The notes under the pieces were generated by a model. That model searched no databases. It was not told the origin of the DNA and was given only the letters and a program-made list of their open reading frames with translations. Positions 23,718-32,119 of a stretch of 64,000 bases of DNA are shown here, piece after piece. A program made the translations under genes and the position numbers. The DNA lies in the NCBI GenBank assembly GCA_964615565.1, contig CAZTPC010000001.1, positions 1-64,000 of the forward strand, in the 5' to 3' direction. Numbering within the stretch: the stretch's first letter is position 1; each line of letters starts with the position of its first letter. Source of the stretch: CAZTPC01 sp964615565. GTDB taxonomy: Bacteria; Patescibacteriota; Saccharimonadia; Saccharimonadales; AWTP1-31.

Positions 23718-25417
23718 GCAGTATCGTCGGTAACTTCCAGTGTTTCGAAATGAGACTGCAAGTATACTAAATGTTTTTCACGGAAGTGTTTAAATTCTGT
23801 TTTGTTAAAACCATTTTTCTTAATAAAGGTGCTGATTTTCTCGCTACCAATATAGTGCGGCATCATTACATACGCTGCGCCTTCGCCGTACAGTTCTGAA
23901 GCGTGCTCGGCACTATCTGCAGAACAGACAAACACTGCTTTGGGATTGTGTGTGCTAAGCCAATGGGACAGAAACATATTACTTTCAATATCACTCATAG
24001 TAGAGATAATAAGCTTGCTCTTCGACAAGTTAAGCTCGTCAAGTAGTTCCGGGTCTGTCGCATCTCCATACAGATATGGGATCTGCTGGTGCTCAAGTGA
24101 TTCAATGTTTTCTGGGTCGTAGTCGACCACGATGTACTTCTTGCCCATGCCTTTGAAGGTCTTTAGGAACTCGTGACCGCCTTTGCGATAACCAAACAAG
24201 ACAATGGGGTGGGTCGGAAGATTCTTATTATCGGATTTAGTAACGTGTCGTTCGAATAATCGTAGATGAGGCTCGAGAGTAGTAAACAGTGTGTTGTCAT
24301 ACTTAATTAAGTAGGTAGATACTGCGAAAGTTATAAGGGCCGTCAGAGTAAGGGCGGCGGACGCTTGCTCACTCACAAAGCCAGAACTTTTGGCGGCTAC
24401 CAGAAATACTAACGAGAACTCACTAACCTGACTCATAGCCACCGCAGCCTTAAAGCTAGCGCGCTTAGTGTAGCCCAATCCACCCATAGTAATAAGTACA
24501 CTGAGTGGCTTGATTATTATTACTACCAAAGTAAGTGCCGCGGCTTGCCCGACAACTCCAGTTAATTGACCTGGTGACATACTTTGACCGAGAGTTATAA
24601 AGAATATTACTAAGAAGAAGTCGCGAAGGGGTTTAAGTCGTGATGCCATTTCGCTGCTATACGGGAAGCTGGCCAGACTAACACCGGCAAACAAGGCGCC
24701 TATCTCAATAGAGAAGCCAGCTTCTTTGAATAGAAGTGCCAGCCCTAGCCCCCAGCCGAGGGAGAATAGCAACATTAGTTCCTTGCTGTGCTCAAGAGTC
24801 TTACTAAGGGCCGGGATGATGATTTTAACAAACAAATACATACCACCCATCAGTACGGTACCCCGCAGCCCGAGCGTAATTAATGTCTGCATAGTGTCGC
24901 CTTCGCCAGATTTTGCGGCTAGGCCAATCTTGGCAACCGTTGCAACGACATCTTGCAACAACAGAACACCGATGGCGATCTGTGCGTACAGGCGGCCAGT
25001 CTCCTTTTTGTCGTTTAATAGCTTAACGATGATAATCGTACTGCTCATCGCGAGCCCCAGACCTAGGACGGCTGATTCGGTGCGTCCATACCCGAGTAGT
25101 TGTGACACTGCATACCCGACTGCCGTTACCGAGCCAATCTGAAAGATAGTAGTTATAGCTGCCGGTTTGCCTACACGGCGAACCGCCTTTACGCTAAGAT
25201 CGAGACCGATGATAAACAACAACAGGGCCACACCCATGTCTGATAGCCCGGCAAAAGAGGCATCTGCATGGATGAGTTTGAGTAACGAAGGACCGGCAAT
25301 AATACCGGTGATAATATGACCGATAATAAGCGGCTGTTTTAACAGTCGCATAACAAGTGCTACTAGCGATGCTAGTGCTATTACAAGACTAACTTCCGTA
25401 AAGACAGAACTATGCAC
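23714..25417 (-). CDS. Kef-type (CPA2) cation:proton antiporter with RCK/TrkA-N domain
   Basis: A 567-residue protein. About 12 helices form the Na+/H+ exchanger domain, with the family motifs GLGLAMSSTIIIVKLL and IGVLLLQDVVATVA. From about residue 400 a TrkA-N domain follows (HPIVLFGYRKGGHEFL, then YIVVDYDPENIESL, PYLYGDATDPELL), which binds nucleotide and gates the channel; the glycine-rich loop is degenerate (FGYRKGG). The start is GTG at 25417 with TATAAT 11 nt upstream. Likely exchanges K+ for H+ in ion or pH homeostasis. Confidence 0.9.
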   Translation of the reverse strand: MHSSVFTEVSLVIALASLVALVMRLLKQPLIIGHIITGIIAGPSLLKLIHADASFAGLSDMGVALLLFIIGLDLSVKAVRRVGKPAAITTIFQIGSVTAVGYAVSQLLGYGRTESAVLGLGLAMSSTIIIVKLLNDKKETGRLYAQIAIGVLLLQDVVATVAKIGLAAKSGEGDTMQTLITLGLRGTVLMGGMYLFVKIIIPALSKTLEHSKELMLLFSLGWGLGLALLFKEAGFSIEIGALFAGVSLASFPYSSEMASRLKPLRDFFLVIFFITLGQSMSPGQLTGVVGQAAALTLVVIIIKPLSVLITMGGLGYTKRASFKAAVAMSQVSEFSLVFLVAAKSSGFVSEQASAALTLTALITFAVSTYLIKYDNTLFTTLEPHLRLFERHVTKSDNKNLPTHPIVLFGYRKGGHEFLKTFKGMGKKYIVVDYDPENIESLEHQQIPYLYGDATDPELLDELNLSKSKLIISTMSDIESNMFLSHWLSTHNPKAVFVCSADSAEHASELYGEGAAYVMMPHYIGSEKISTFIKKNGFNKTEFKHFREKHLVYLQSHFETLEVTDDTA

Positions 25418-25442
25418 GGGCGGCCCTTATTATACTTACGTC

Positions 25443-25667
25443 TTAACGTTTTTTTGATGGCTTAATTGCTGCTCCAAGCAGTACTCCGCCGAGTACTAGC
25501 AGTGCTGCACCGAAACCAATCAATAGTAGTTTGATGTTGTCGCGGTTTTGGATGTTACCCAAGGTTACAACGGCAACACCGGCGAATAGCACGGCAGCGC
25601 CAGCAGTAGTTGGACTTACTTCATTAGAAACAGTTTTTTTGGTTTTTTTTACTTTCTTGGCAGGCAT
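25443..25667 (-). CDS. Small two-helix membrane protein with Lys-rich N-terminus, 74 aa
   Basis: A very basic start (MPAKKVKKTKKTV) is followed by two hydrophobic helices (AAVLFAGVAVVTLG and IKLLLIGFGAALLVLGGVLLGAA) and a basic tail. ATG 25667 was chosen because AAAAGGAAAA lies 4-14 nt upstream on the minus strand; an earlier ATG at 25709 lies too close to the -10 box. TATACT is found on this strand around 25700. It is divergent from the small-ORF cluster at 25830. Function unknown. Confidence 0.65.
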   Translation of the reverse strand: MPAKKVKKTKKTVSNEVSPTTAGAAVLFAGVAVVTLGNIQNRDNIKLLLIGFGAALLVLGGVLLGAAIKPSKKR

Positions 25668-25716
25668 GTTTTTTCCTTTTGGTTTTTTATACTTACGGCC
25701 AGTATACAAAAAATAG

Positions 25717-25746
25717 TTGACACGAGCAACATGCTTATGGCAAAAT
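25717..25746 (+). promoter_or_regulatory. Strong sigma70-type promoter of a small-ORF transcript
   Basis: TTGACA at 25717-25722, an 18-nt spacer and CAAAAT at 25741-25746. It is one of only a few consensus -35 boxes in the window. The transcript would start near 25753 and contain only very short ORFs, so a small RNA is possible. Confidence 0.55.
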
Positions 25747-25829
25747 CATGTCATTCTTTGAGAGCAGCACGTAAAAGAACAAAAAGTGTTTTAAAAGCTC
25801 CAAGAAAAACAAAAATATAACTAAATAAA

Positions 25830-25886
25830 ATGCCAGACAATTTTGAGACGATTGTTCACGGCCAAGAGGTGAGGAGAGGGATATGA
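25830..25886 (+). CDS. Possible 18-codon micro-ORF coupled to the next
   Basis: Encodes MPDNFETIVHGQEVRRGI and ends in TGA overlapping the ATG at 25883 (ATGA). No Shine-Dalgarno sequence precedes it. It lies on the transcript from the 25717 promoter. Support rests on the overlap only. Confidence 0.3.
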   Translation: MPDNFETIVHGQEVRRGI

Positions 25887-25972
25887 GTATTAAAATAAAA
25901 ACATTTAGTCGGGGTTACAAAGTGGAAGTACGAGTTAAGAAAGCCAGCTGGCAACAGTTTTTGCAGTATTAG
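25883..25972 (+). CDS. Possible small basic protein, 29 aa
   Basis: A purine-rich SD-like run (GAGGAGAGGG) lies 2-11 nt before ATG 25883. The product is short and basic (begins MSIKIKTFSRGYKVEVRV) with an amphipathic strand pattern. It overlaps the 3' end of the convergent gene at 25969 by 4 nt. Too short for family assignment; a toxin-like or ribosome-associated peptide is only a guess. Confidence 0.42.
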   Translation: MSIKIKTFSRGYKVEVRVKKASWQQFLQY

Positions 25973-26547
25973 TTTCGGTCTTGGCGCCGTTTTCGAGCTC
26001 TGGTAAGCGTGTGTGCTTTTCCAACTGGGTTGAGTACGGTTGCTCCAGCTAATGACAAATCATCGGCGGAATAGGGTGCAAGATGCAAATCTCTATCTCC
26101 TATTGGGCTGAACGTTACATTGCCGAGATCAACAAAACCTTTTATCCACGTATGTTGTCCAGCTCCTTCGGTGAATTGACACATACCATGGTCTACAAGA
26201 TCGCGCACGCCTTTAGATACGACACCTTTTGCCCTTTCTTTGTCTGAGTATCCATATACTTCTTGAACATGCTTCCATAGTTCCCTCGTGTCGATAGGTT
26301 CTGGAGGCGATTGAATAAGTATCGATAGGATTCGTGCAGTAGGGAATAGTAGAATATCGCGTACTCCTGTATTACCGCGCGCTCCAGTTACTACAGGTTC
26401 ACTAGGATCAAACACTGCATAGTATGGTTCATGGTTCTCTGCATACGCAGCGCGAGCAATAGCGGCATTGCGTGTGCCGACTAGTTCGAGATCTACCTCT
26501 CCGACGCCCATAAACGGCGCCCACTCTGGTGTACCAAAGTTTGACAT
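25969..26547 (-). CDS. Hypothetical protein with probable winged-helix segment, 192 aa
   Basis: Not assigned to a family. The middle (about 75-140) reads as helix-turn-helix then wing: TARILSILIQSPPEPIDTRE, WKHVQEVYGYSDKERAKGVV, SKGVRDLVDHGMCQFTEGAG. The C-terminus is basic. ATG 26547 has TAAAGT (rc of 26554-26559) exactly 6 nt upstream; it is divergent from 26582 with a shared 34-bp promoter region. Possibly a DNA-binding protein. Confidence 0.58.
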   Translation of the reverse strand: MSNFGTPEWAPFMGVGEVDLELVGTRNAAIARAAYAENHEPYYAVFDPSEPVVTGARGNTGVRDILLFPTARILSILIQSPPEPIDTRELWKHVQEVYGYSDKERAKGVVSKGVRDLVDHGMCQFTEGAGQHTWIKGFVDLGNVTFSPIGDRDLHLAPYSADDLSLAGATVLNPVGKAHTLTRARKRRQDRN

Positions 26548-26581
26548 CCGTATACTTTAACATCATAATTATACTTTTGCA

Positions 26582-27091
26582 ATGGCGTCACCAGATACAA
26601 ACAGCAGAATTCTCGTCGATCCAGAGAAAGTCAGGGAGGCTTTTGAATACGTAAAAGCCACGCCTTTCGATACGTTTAGGGCGGAGGAGCTAGCGGCCAT
26701 CGGTGTAGATAACCCTCTATTAGAACAAGATGTTATGGCAATGTTTAGCGGTGTAATCCATATGGGCAGAGACGCGGCTTATCGTATGATGACAGGCCAG
26801 CTAGCAGCGCACCATCTTCTTAAAGCCTGTACTGAAGGGCCGATGCCTAAGATTACAGATGACCAAATAAGGGATCTAGGTGACGCTGTTACTCAGTTCC
26901 CGCATAGTCCAAAGTGGTTAAGTGACGAAGATAGAGAACTGATTGAACCGGCAATATCACAAATATTTAGAGCTCGCTTTAATGTTTCGCCGACACTCAC
27001 AGAGTTGAGTAGTGGTTTATCGCATCGGCAAAGCAGAGAAGGCATGCACTGGATGCTCATGCTCTTCAAGCCATATATAGTCGAACTGTAA
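26582..27091 (+). CDS. Hypothetical protein, 169 aa
   Basis: Mostly alpha-helical soluble protein with no motif I recognise. ATG 26582 has TATACT at 26570-26575, exactly 6 nt upstream, supporting a leaderless mRNA and a real gene. Divergent from the winged-helix gene and 45 nt before aroE. Confidence 0.6.
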   Translation: MASPDTNSRILVDPEKVREAFEYVKATPFDTFRAEELAAIGVDNPLLEQDVMAMFSGVIHMGRDAAYRMMTGQLAAHHLLKACTEGPMPKITDDQIRDLGDAVTQFPHSPKWLSDEDRELIEPAISQIFRARFNVSPTLTELSSGLSHRQSREGMHWMLMLFKPYIVEL

Positions 27092-27136
27092 TTGCTTGTC
27101 CTTGCATCTGTTCCTAGCCAGCGTTAATGTGGCGTA

Positions 27137-28114
27137 ATGGCTTATGGGACAAAACGAAGGGTAGAGCACGAGCCCACTATCGAATTAATCGGAGCAAATA
27201 TTGAGGCCAGCTTAAGTCCTGCAATGATGAACGACACGTTTACTATGCTTGAGATGTCGCCCCAAGAGTGGTGGTATGCCCGGTACCCGTTCAGACACAT
27301 CCCCAACAGAGGAATCAGGATAGGCAGCCTAAAGGGATTATTAAACCTAAAATCTCAACAAGGCCGCAAAGGCCTGGGTATTACTATCCCGTATAAATCT
27401 GACATACTCCAAACCGGCATAGTAACCCCGGGCGACAGTATCGTGCCTATAACTGGCGTTACAAATACATTGATAAATAACCGTGATGGCACTTGGACAG
27501 GGTATAACACCGACGTTGTAGGAATAAAAGGAGCGCTGATGCCACATCTGCTGACTGTTGCCACTAAGCCTAGTATTGTCCTAGGTGCGGGTGCTACTGC
27601 TACATCGGCCGTTATGGCGCTGGGTGAAATGGGCGCGCCGGAGGTGAGCGTTGCTGCACGCAGAGAGAGCCAGGCAAAGGGGTTGGTCGAGAAGTTGCAG
27701 CCCCACTTTCCTGATACAAGATTAGACTCAGTAGAACTTGATACCGACCAGAATAGCCAGCTAGCCAGGCGAGGGCTTTATGCTGGGTTAATCCTCAACA
27801 CTACACCAATGGGACAGACTGGAACACAGTATGTAGGCGTTAACCCATATGGTGGTCTGTACTTGCGTGACAAAGTATTGATGGATGTTGTTTATGATCC
27901 TTTGCTCACACCATTTTTGCGTAGTGGTATCGACGATGAATGCAGGCTCGTACATGGAATCGAGATGCTTGCACACCAAGCCTCGGAACAGTTGGCGTTA
28001 TTTGCTAACGAGCCACTAATAGAAACCGAGCGACTGGTAATCGCTCGGTCTATGCTGGCTGCCGGTTACCGTGAACGGTTATGGCGCGCTGACTCACGGA
28101 GTGAGTGGCACTAA
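27137..28114 (+). CDS. aroE: Shikimate dehydrogenase-like protein (AroE family)
   Basis: NADP-dependent reduction of 3-dehydroshikimate to shikimate. The N-terminal domain has ASLSPAMMN (family SxSPxxHN, with His replaced by Met) and LGITIPYK with the catalytic Lys. Then come TNTL, GYNTDVVG with the catalytic Asp, the Rossmann loop GAGATATS and NTTPMG. The 325-residue length is somewhat above the usual 270-290, with a longer N-terminus and extra C-terminal tail. Only AroD (32120) among other shikimate genes is seen in this window. The His-to-Met change in the substrate pocket raises the chance of altered specificity. Confidence 0.87.
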   Translation: MAYGTKRRVEHEPTIELIGANIEASLSPAMMNDTFTMLEMSPQEWWYARYPFRHIPNRGIRIGSLKGLLNLKSQQGRKGLGITIPYKSDILQTGIVTPGDSIVPITGVTNTLINNRDGTWTGYNTDVVGIKGALMPHLLTVATKPSIVLGAGATATSAVMALGEMGAPEVSVAARRESQAKGLVEKLQPHFPDTRLDSVELDTDQNSQLARRGLYAGLILNTTPMGQTGTQYVGVNPYGGLYLRDKVLMDVVYDPLLTPFLRSGIDDECRLVHGIEMLAHQASEQLALFANEPLIETERLVIARSMLAAGYRERLWRADSRSEWH

Positions 28115-28759
28115 CTATTTCTTACTTGCAGTCTTAATTGCATCGTCGATAAGTTTTTTGAACTCGTCGAGAGTACCTGGATTCTTAATCTTTTTGCCTT
28201 GTAGGAAGAAAGTTGGAGTCGAGTTAATTCCCAGCTTTACGCCTTCGTTGTAATCTGCGCTGATAATGCCATTTACTTCTTCACTTGCAAAGTCGGTATC
28301 GAACTTAGCGGTGTTAAGGCCAAGTTGTTTTGCATAACCCTGGAAGATTGCCTTGGCTGTGTTACTTTCCGTCCAAGCGTTCTGTTGTTCGTACAATAGG
28401 TTGTGCATCTCCCAGTACTTGCCTTGCTTGGCAGCTGCTTCTGCAGCCCGGGCACCAGCACGAGCATTAGGGTGAATAGTCTGCAGAGGGAAGTTGCGGA
28501 ACTGGAACTGGATATCGTTCTGATATTCCTCTACTAATTGCTTAACAATTGGGTGGTACTGACCACAAGCAGGACATTGAAAGTCGCCATACTCGACTAG
28601 TGTTACCTTCTTAGAGTTCTTGCCGGTCACATTATTACTTAATGTAGCTTTTGAGTTGGTGGTGGTGTTTGTGTTGGAATCTTTCTTGGATGTCACCGCG
28701 AAAATGCCGAACAGGGCAATCAAACACGCGACGACAATTGCGACGAATTGTTTACTCAT
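28115..28759 (-). CDS. DsbA-like thiol:disulfide oxidoreductase, membrane-anchored
   Basis: A 214-residue protein with an N-terminal signal-anchor (FVAIVVACLIALFGIFAV), a Ser/Thr/Asn linker and a DsbA/BdbD thioredoxin-fold domain. The active site CPAC is in VEYGDFQCPACGQYH, and the cis-Pro loop is INSTPTFF. It would form disulfides in exported proteins; the secreted Cys-containing proteins at 4363, 4893 and 14574 are plausible substrates. Its stop abuts that of aroE (convergent). Confidence 0.88.
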   Translation of the reverse strand: MSKQFVAIVVACLIALFGIFAVTSKKDSNTNTTTNSKATLSNNVTGKNSKKVTLVEYGDFQCPACGQYHPIVKQLVEEYQNDIQFQFRNFPLQTIHPNARAGARAAEAAAKQGKYWEMHNLLYEQQNAWTESNTAKAIFQGYAKQLGLNTAKFDTDFASEEVNGIISADYNEGVKLGINSTPTFFLQGKKIKNPGTLDEFKKLIDDAIKTASKK

Positions 28760-28814
28760 AGTTCTCTTATAGTACAGGCTTAGACCACTCCAGTCGAGCT
28801 GCTATACTGAGGGC

Positions 28815-29915
28815 ATGATTCTGTTTATTCTAGTGCTTTTACTGGCTGCACTAACGCTAGTAAGTGTCTCTATCCAAAAGACCTACAGTAAAACACCGCT
28901 CAAAGAACTCAAACGCCGAGCAAACAAGGGTGATGAGGTGGCCAAGGTTCTGCATTCTGCCGTATCGTACGGCGCTAGCCTAGAGCTATTGTTATGGATA
29001 ATCATCGGGCTCAGCGCTGCTGGATTCTTTGTTGCACTTACCAGTAGTTTGCCCTCATGGTTGGCTATTTTCGGTTGTGCGGCACTACTATGGGTTGGCT
29101 TCGCCTGGTTACCAACGTCGGAAGTCTCAGGGCTAAGCCAAAAGGCAGCCCAATGGCTAGCGCCAGGGCTAGCTTGGTTGCTTTCGAAGCTCTACCCAGT
29201 ACTTAACAAAGCGAGTAACTTCGCTCAGAATCACCGACGCATCTCAGTTCATAGTGGTTTGTACCAAAAAGAAGATCTAGTAGAGCTACTCGATCGTCAG
29301 CAGAAACAGCCAGACAATCGCATGACTTCAGCTGAGTTGGCTGTGGTAAAGGGCGCATTGACGTACAGCGACAAGATAATCCGTGACATCATGACACCCA
29401 AAAGAGTGGTCAAGACAGTTAAGCAAGATGATTCTGTCGGGCCGCTACTACTAGATGAGCTTCACAAGAGTGGTTTCTCAAGGTTTCCAGTTGTGGGTGA
29501 AAAACCGGACGAGCTAATCGGCGTGCTTCACTTACGTGACCTTGTGAATGCCAAAGATGGTGGGCACGTAAAGTCATTTATGAAGAAGCCAGTCTATTAT
29601 GTGAACGAAGAAAAACCACTGCAACATGCTTTACAGGCGTTCCTTCGAACCAAACGGCACCTTTTTGTGGTAGTTAACAGCTTTGAGGAAATGGTCGGCA
29701 TTATTACCATCGAGGATGTTCTGGAGCAAATCCTAGGTAAGCAAATCGTCGATGAGTTTGATAAGTACGAAGACCTCCGTGCAGTAGCGGCACTACAGGC
29801 AGCCAAAGAAGCCAAGAGTCATGCACATGCCCCTGAAGACAGTGAGACGGTAGAATCTGCGCCAGCCGAATCTCCAAAGGAAGAGCCGGCAGAACCTGCT
29901 GAATCGAAGTCTTAG
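28815..29915 (+). CDS. CNNM/HlyC-like membrane protein with CBS pair
   Basis: A 366-residue protein. Hydrophobic segments at about 1-20, 58-80 and 84-102 form a short DUF21-like membrane domain, followed by two CBS domains (about 195-310: DIMTPKRVVKTV, GFSRFPVVG, LIGVLHLRDLV, then HLFVVVN and MVGIITIEDVLEQILG). The CorC/HlyC C-terminal domain is absent, replaced by an Ala/Glu/Pro-rich tail. CBS pairs sense adenine nucleotides and control Mg2+ transport in this family. ATG 28815 has TATACT (28803-28808) exactly 6 nt upstream. Confidence 0.82.
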   Translation: MILFILVLLLAALTLVSVSIQKTYSKTPLKELKRRANKGDEVAKVLHSAVSYGASLELLLWIIIGLSAAGFFVALTSSLPSWLAIFGCAALLWVGFAWLPTSEVSGLSQKAAQWLAPGLAWLLSKLYPVLNKASNFAQNHRRISVHSGLYQKEDLVELLDRQQKQPDNRMTSAELAVVKGALTYSDKIIRDIMTPKRVVKTVKQDDSVGPLLLDELHKSGFSRFPVVGEKPDELIGVLHLRDLVNAKDGGHVKSFMKKPVYYVNEEKPLQHALQAFLRTKRHLFVVVNSFEEMVGIITIEDVLEQILGKQIVDEFDKYEDLRAVAALQAAKEAKSHAHAPEDSETVESAPAESPKEEPAEPAESKS

Positions 29916-29985
29916 TAAAAACTGAGTAAATATAGTATAGTATTGTTAATGAAAACAGTTACCTACTGCGTAGATAATAATAACC

Positions 29986-30079
29986 GGGTCGATCAGTCAG
30001 CGACTCCGGCGCGTTTGACTGTATAAACGACCCTGCATAAGCCTACATCACTAAATAGCTATAGTGCCGACACTTCGGC
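29986..30079 (+). other. Structured leader or small RNA upstream of aspS
   Basis: The 188-bp region between 29915 and 30104 has no ORF but folds well. GGGTCG (29986-29991) pairs with CGACCC (30028-30033) enclosing CAGTCA/TGACTG (29994-29999 with 30016-30021). Then CACTA/TAGTG (30049-30053 with 30062-30066) and GCCGA/TCGGC (30066-30070 with 30075-30079). TATAGT-like -10 boxes lie upstream near 29935. It has no T-box sequence I can find. Either a small RNA or a cis-element for the synthetase. Confidence 0.45.
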
Positions 30080-30103
30080 CGTAGATGATACACTAGGAAA
30101 CAT

Positions 30104-31426
30104 ATGAGAACATTAGCAAAAGACGTCGCTACTTGCGGCGAAAAAGAAGTAACAATTCAAGGGTGGATTCACAAAAAGCGACTGCTTGGCGGACTAAACT
30201 TTATTAACATCCGCGACCGCAGTGGTCTAACACAGGTGTTAGTGGAGAAGGGCGACGAAGTTGAAAAGCTTCGTGGCATGCAAATTGGCACCGTTGTCGA
30301 AATAAAAGGAACAGTTTTTGCAGACGAGCGTGCTCCTGGTGGAGCAGAGCTTCATGACCCAGAAATAACCATTATTGCTCCAGTGAGCGATGAACCTCCA
30401 ATCGAAATCGACAAGCCGCTTAGCCACAAGAGTGAGCATTTAGACACACTACTAGACAACCGACCAATAGGGCTGCGTAACCTACAGGAAACGGCTTTAT
30501 TTAGAACACAGTCGAACGTTGGTAAGGCTATCCGCGAATACTTTGAACAGAACGAATTCACAGAAATGCACACTCCAAAGTTACTAGCAGAGGCTACCGA
30601 AGGCGGGACGGAAGTATTCAAGCTCGACTACTTTGGGAAGGAAGCAACATTGGCCCAGAGCCCGCAGTTCTATAAGCAAATGATGGTCGGTGTATTCGAG
30701 CGGGTGTACGAGATTGCGCCAGTATACCGAGCCGAGCCAAGTGCGACTACGCGCCACATGACCGAATATGTTAGTGTCGATGCCGAGATGGGCTTTATCA
30801 CATTTGAAGACCTCCTCAACTTTGGTGGTGGGCTCCTGATTCACGTTGTCGAGAGTACCTGGGAAAACAGCCAGCAAGCCTTCAAGATGTGGAATGTCCC
30901 TAAGGTTGAGCTGCCAGCTACTCCGGAAGAGATTCCTAGAATCACTATCGATGAGATTCACGAGATGTTCCTAAAAGCCACCAAAGAAGATCACACCGGC
31001 GAGGATGATCTAGCACCAGCCGAAGAGAAGTGGATTTGTGAATGGGCAAAGAAAAACAAAGGCACCGATGCAGTGTTCGTTGTTGGATGGAGTGCTAACA
31101 GTAAAACCTTTAAGTTTTATCACAAAGCCGATCCGCAGAACCCAGAGATTGCCGAACGAGCCGACCTACTATTCCGTGGTGTCGAGATCGCTACACTTAG
31201 TATGCGTGAGAACAACTACCAAATGTTGGTTGAGCAGATGCACAAAAAAGGCGCAGATCCAGAACATCCTGGTTTTGCTTCATACGTAAGTGCCTTTAAA
31301 TACGGTATGCCACCCCACGGTGGTTTTGGCCTAGGTCTTGAAAGACTTGTCGAAAAACTTTTCAAGCTGGACAACATCAAGGAAGCAACACTCTTCCCAC
31401 GTGACATTAACCGATTGGCTCCGTAG
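30104..31426 (+). CDS. aspS: Aspartyl-tRNA synthetase, archaeal/non-discriminating type
   Basis: A 440-residue class II synthetase. An N-terminal OB-fold anticodon-binding domain (VTIQGWIHKKRLLGGLNFI) is followed by the catalytic core with motif 2 (YEIAPVYRAEPSATTRHMTEY) and motif 3 (GFGLGLERLVEKL). GTEVFKLDYFGKEATLAQSPQ is typical of the archaeal/eukaryotic-type AspRS, shorter than the 590-residue bacterial type because the GAD insertion is absent. Such enzymes often charge both tRNA-Asp and tRNA-Asn, needing GatCAB for Asn; that gene is not in this window. TACACT lies 9 nt before the ATG. Confidence 0.9.
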   Translation: MRTLAKDVATCGEKEVTIQGWIHKKRLLGGLNFINIRDRSGLTQVLVEKGDEVEKLRGMQIGTVVEIKGTVFADERAPGGAELHDPEITIIAPVSDEPPIEIDKPLSHKSEHLDTLLDNRPIGLRNLQETALFRTQSNVGKAIREYFEQNEFTEMHTPKLLAEATEGGTEVFKLDYFGKEATLAQSPQFYKQMMVGVFERVYEIAPVYRAEPSATTRHMTEYVSVDAEMGFITFEDLLNFGGGLLIHVVESTWENSQQAFKMWNVPKVELPATPEEIPRITIDEIHEMFLKATKEDHTGEDDLAPAEEKWICEWAKKNKGTDAVFVVGWSANSKTFKFYHKADPQNPEIAERADLLFRGVEIATLSMRENNYQMLVEQMHKKGADPEHPGFASYVSAFKYGMPPHGGFGLGLERLVEKLFKLDNIKEATLFPRDINRLAP

Positions 31427-31439
31427 TAATAAGCAGCCA

Positions 31440-32108
31440 CTAAACGGCCGCATACGGAGGTACGATTACAATCGGTGTAGGCTCAGTCTCGGACGGTGGT
31501 TGCATAATAAACGAGTTCTTCACGTACTCGTAGGTCATTTGTCTACCGAGAATTAATGGGCGCAAACGGTCATTAACTGGGTCATCAATACCTTTGGGTG
31601 AAAACTGCTCGCCGACAGCTGCAAGAACTTGGTCGTGCCGGCGTACAACAAACAAGCCTAGCGGTGGAGAAAACCCTCGTTTGATTACGCCGCACATTCG
31701 CTGAGCGAATACTCCCTGTTTGAGGTGGTTTGCATCTAGAGAAGCATTGAACCAAGTGTAGTATGAGTTAGAGGAAATAAGTGTTGGACGGACGCTTATG
31801 GATGAAAGTGTCCCATGACCTATAAGGTGTACATCGCTAATATCGGGATCACGAATAACTTGGTTAATATCGTTAAAGCGAGCATCTAGGCCAACAGTTA
31901 CATTTCTGCCGATCATTCTGAGGCGGTCAGCAAGTGCGAGTGCCTCATCTCGAAATTCTTCACGCTCGAATTCACGACCAGGATCGGTGTAGTACGATGC
32001 CAGGATAGCAACTGTGCCCTCAAGCGCCGGTCGACTAAATGATTCATCTGTTCGGAGTTGCTCCCAACGACGGGTTGCGGCTCCGAACTGGGCTTTATCG
32101 TCTGCCAT
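31440..32108 (-). CDS. Hypothetical protein, possible caspase/CHAT-like peptidase fold, 222 aa
   Basis: No firm family. The order of elements resembles the caspase-hemoglobinase fold: strand VAILASYY, helix EEFRDEALALADRLRMIGRN, strand VTVGLDA, helix, then VHLIGHGTLS where His-Gly ends a strand, and about 45 residues later FAQRMCGVIKRG with a Cys. A His-Gly followed by Cys is the catalytic dyad layout of caspases, metacaspases and CHAT proteins. No signal peptide. A Pro-rich C-terminal tail. Convergent with aspS. The fold call is a suggestion, not a conclusion. Confidence 0.5.
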   Translation of the reverse strand: MADDKAQFGAATRRWEQLRTDESFSRPALEGTVAILASYYTDPGREFEREEFRDEALALADRLRMIGRNVTVGLDARFNDINQVIRDPDISDVHLIGHGTLSSISVRPTLISSNSYYTWFNASLDANHLKQGVFAQRMCGVIKRGFSPPLGLFVVRRHDQVLAAVGEQFSPKGIDDPVNDRLRPLILGRQMTYEYVKNSFIMQPPSETEPTPIVIVPPYAAV

Positions 32109-32119
32109 ATTTTTAGTGT

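Noticed and set aside
25731..25817. Basic 28-codon ORF beginning MLMAKSCHS
   Set aside because: Its ATG lies between the -35 and -10 boxes of the promoter at 25717, so it would not be on that transcript.
29930..30103. T-box riboswitch upstream of aspS
   Set aside because: No AGGGTGGNACCGCG-like T-box sequence and no terminator-antiterminator with a T-run could be found.
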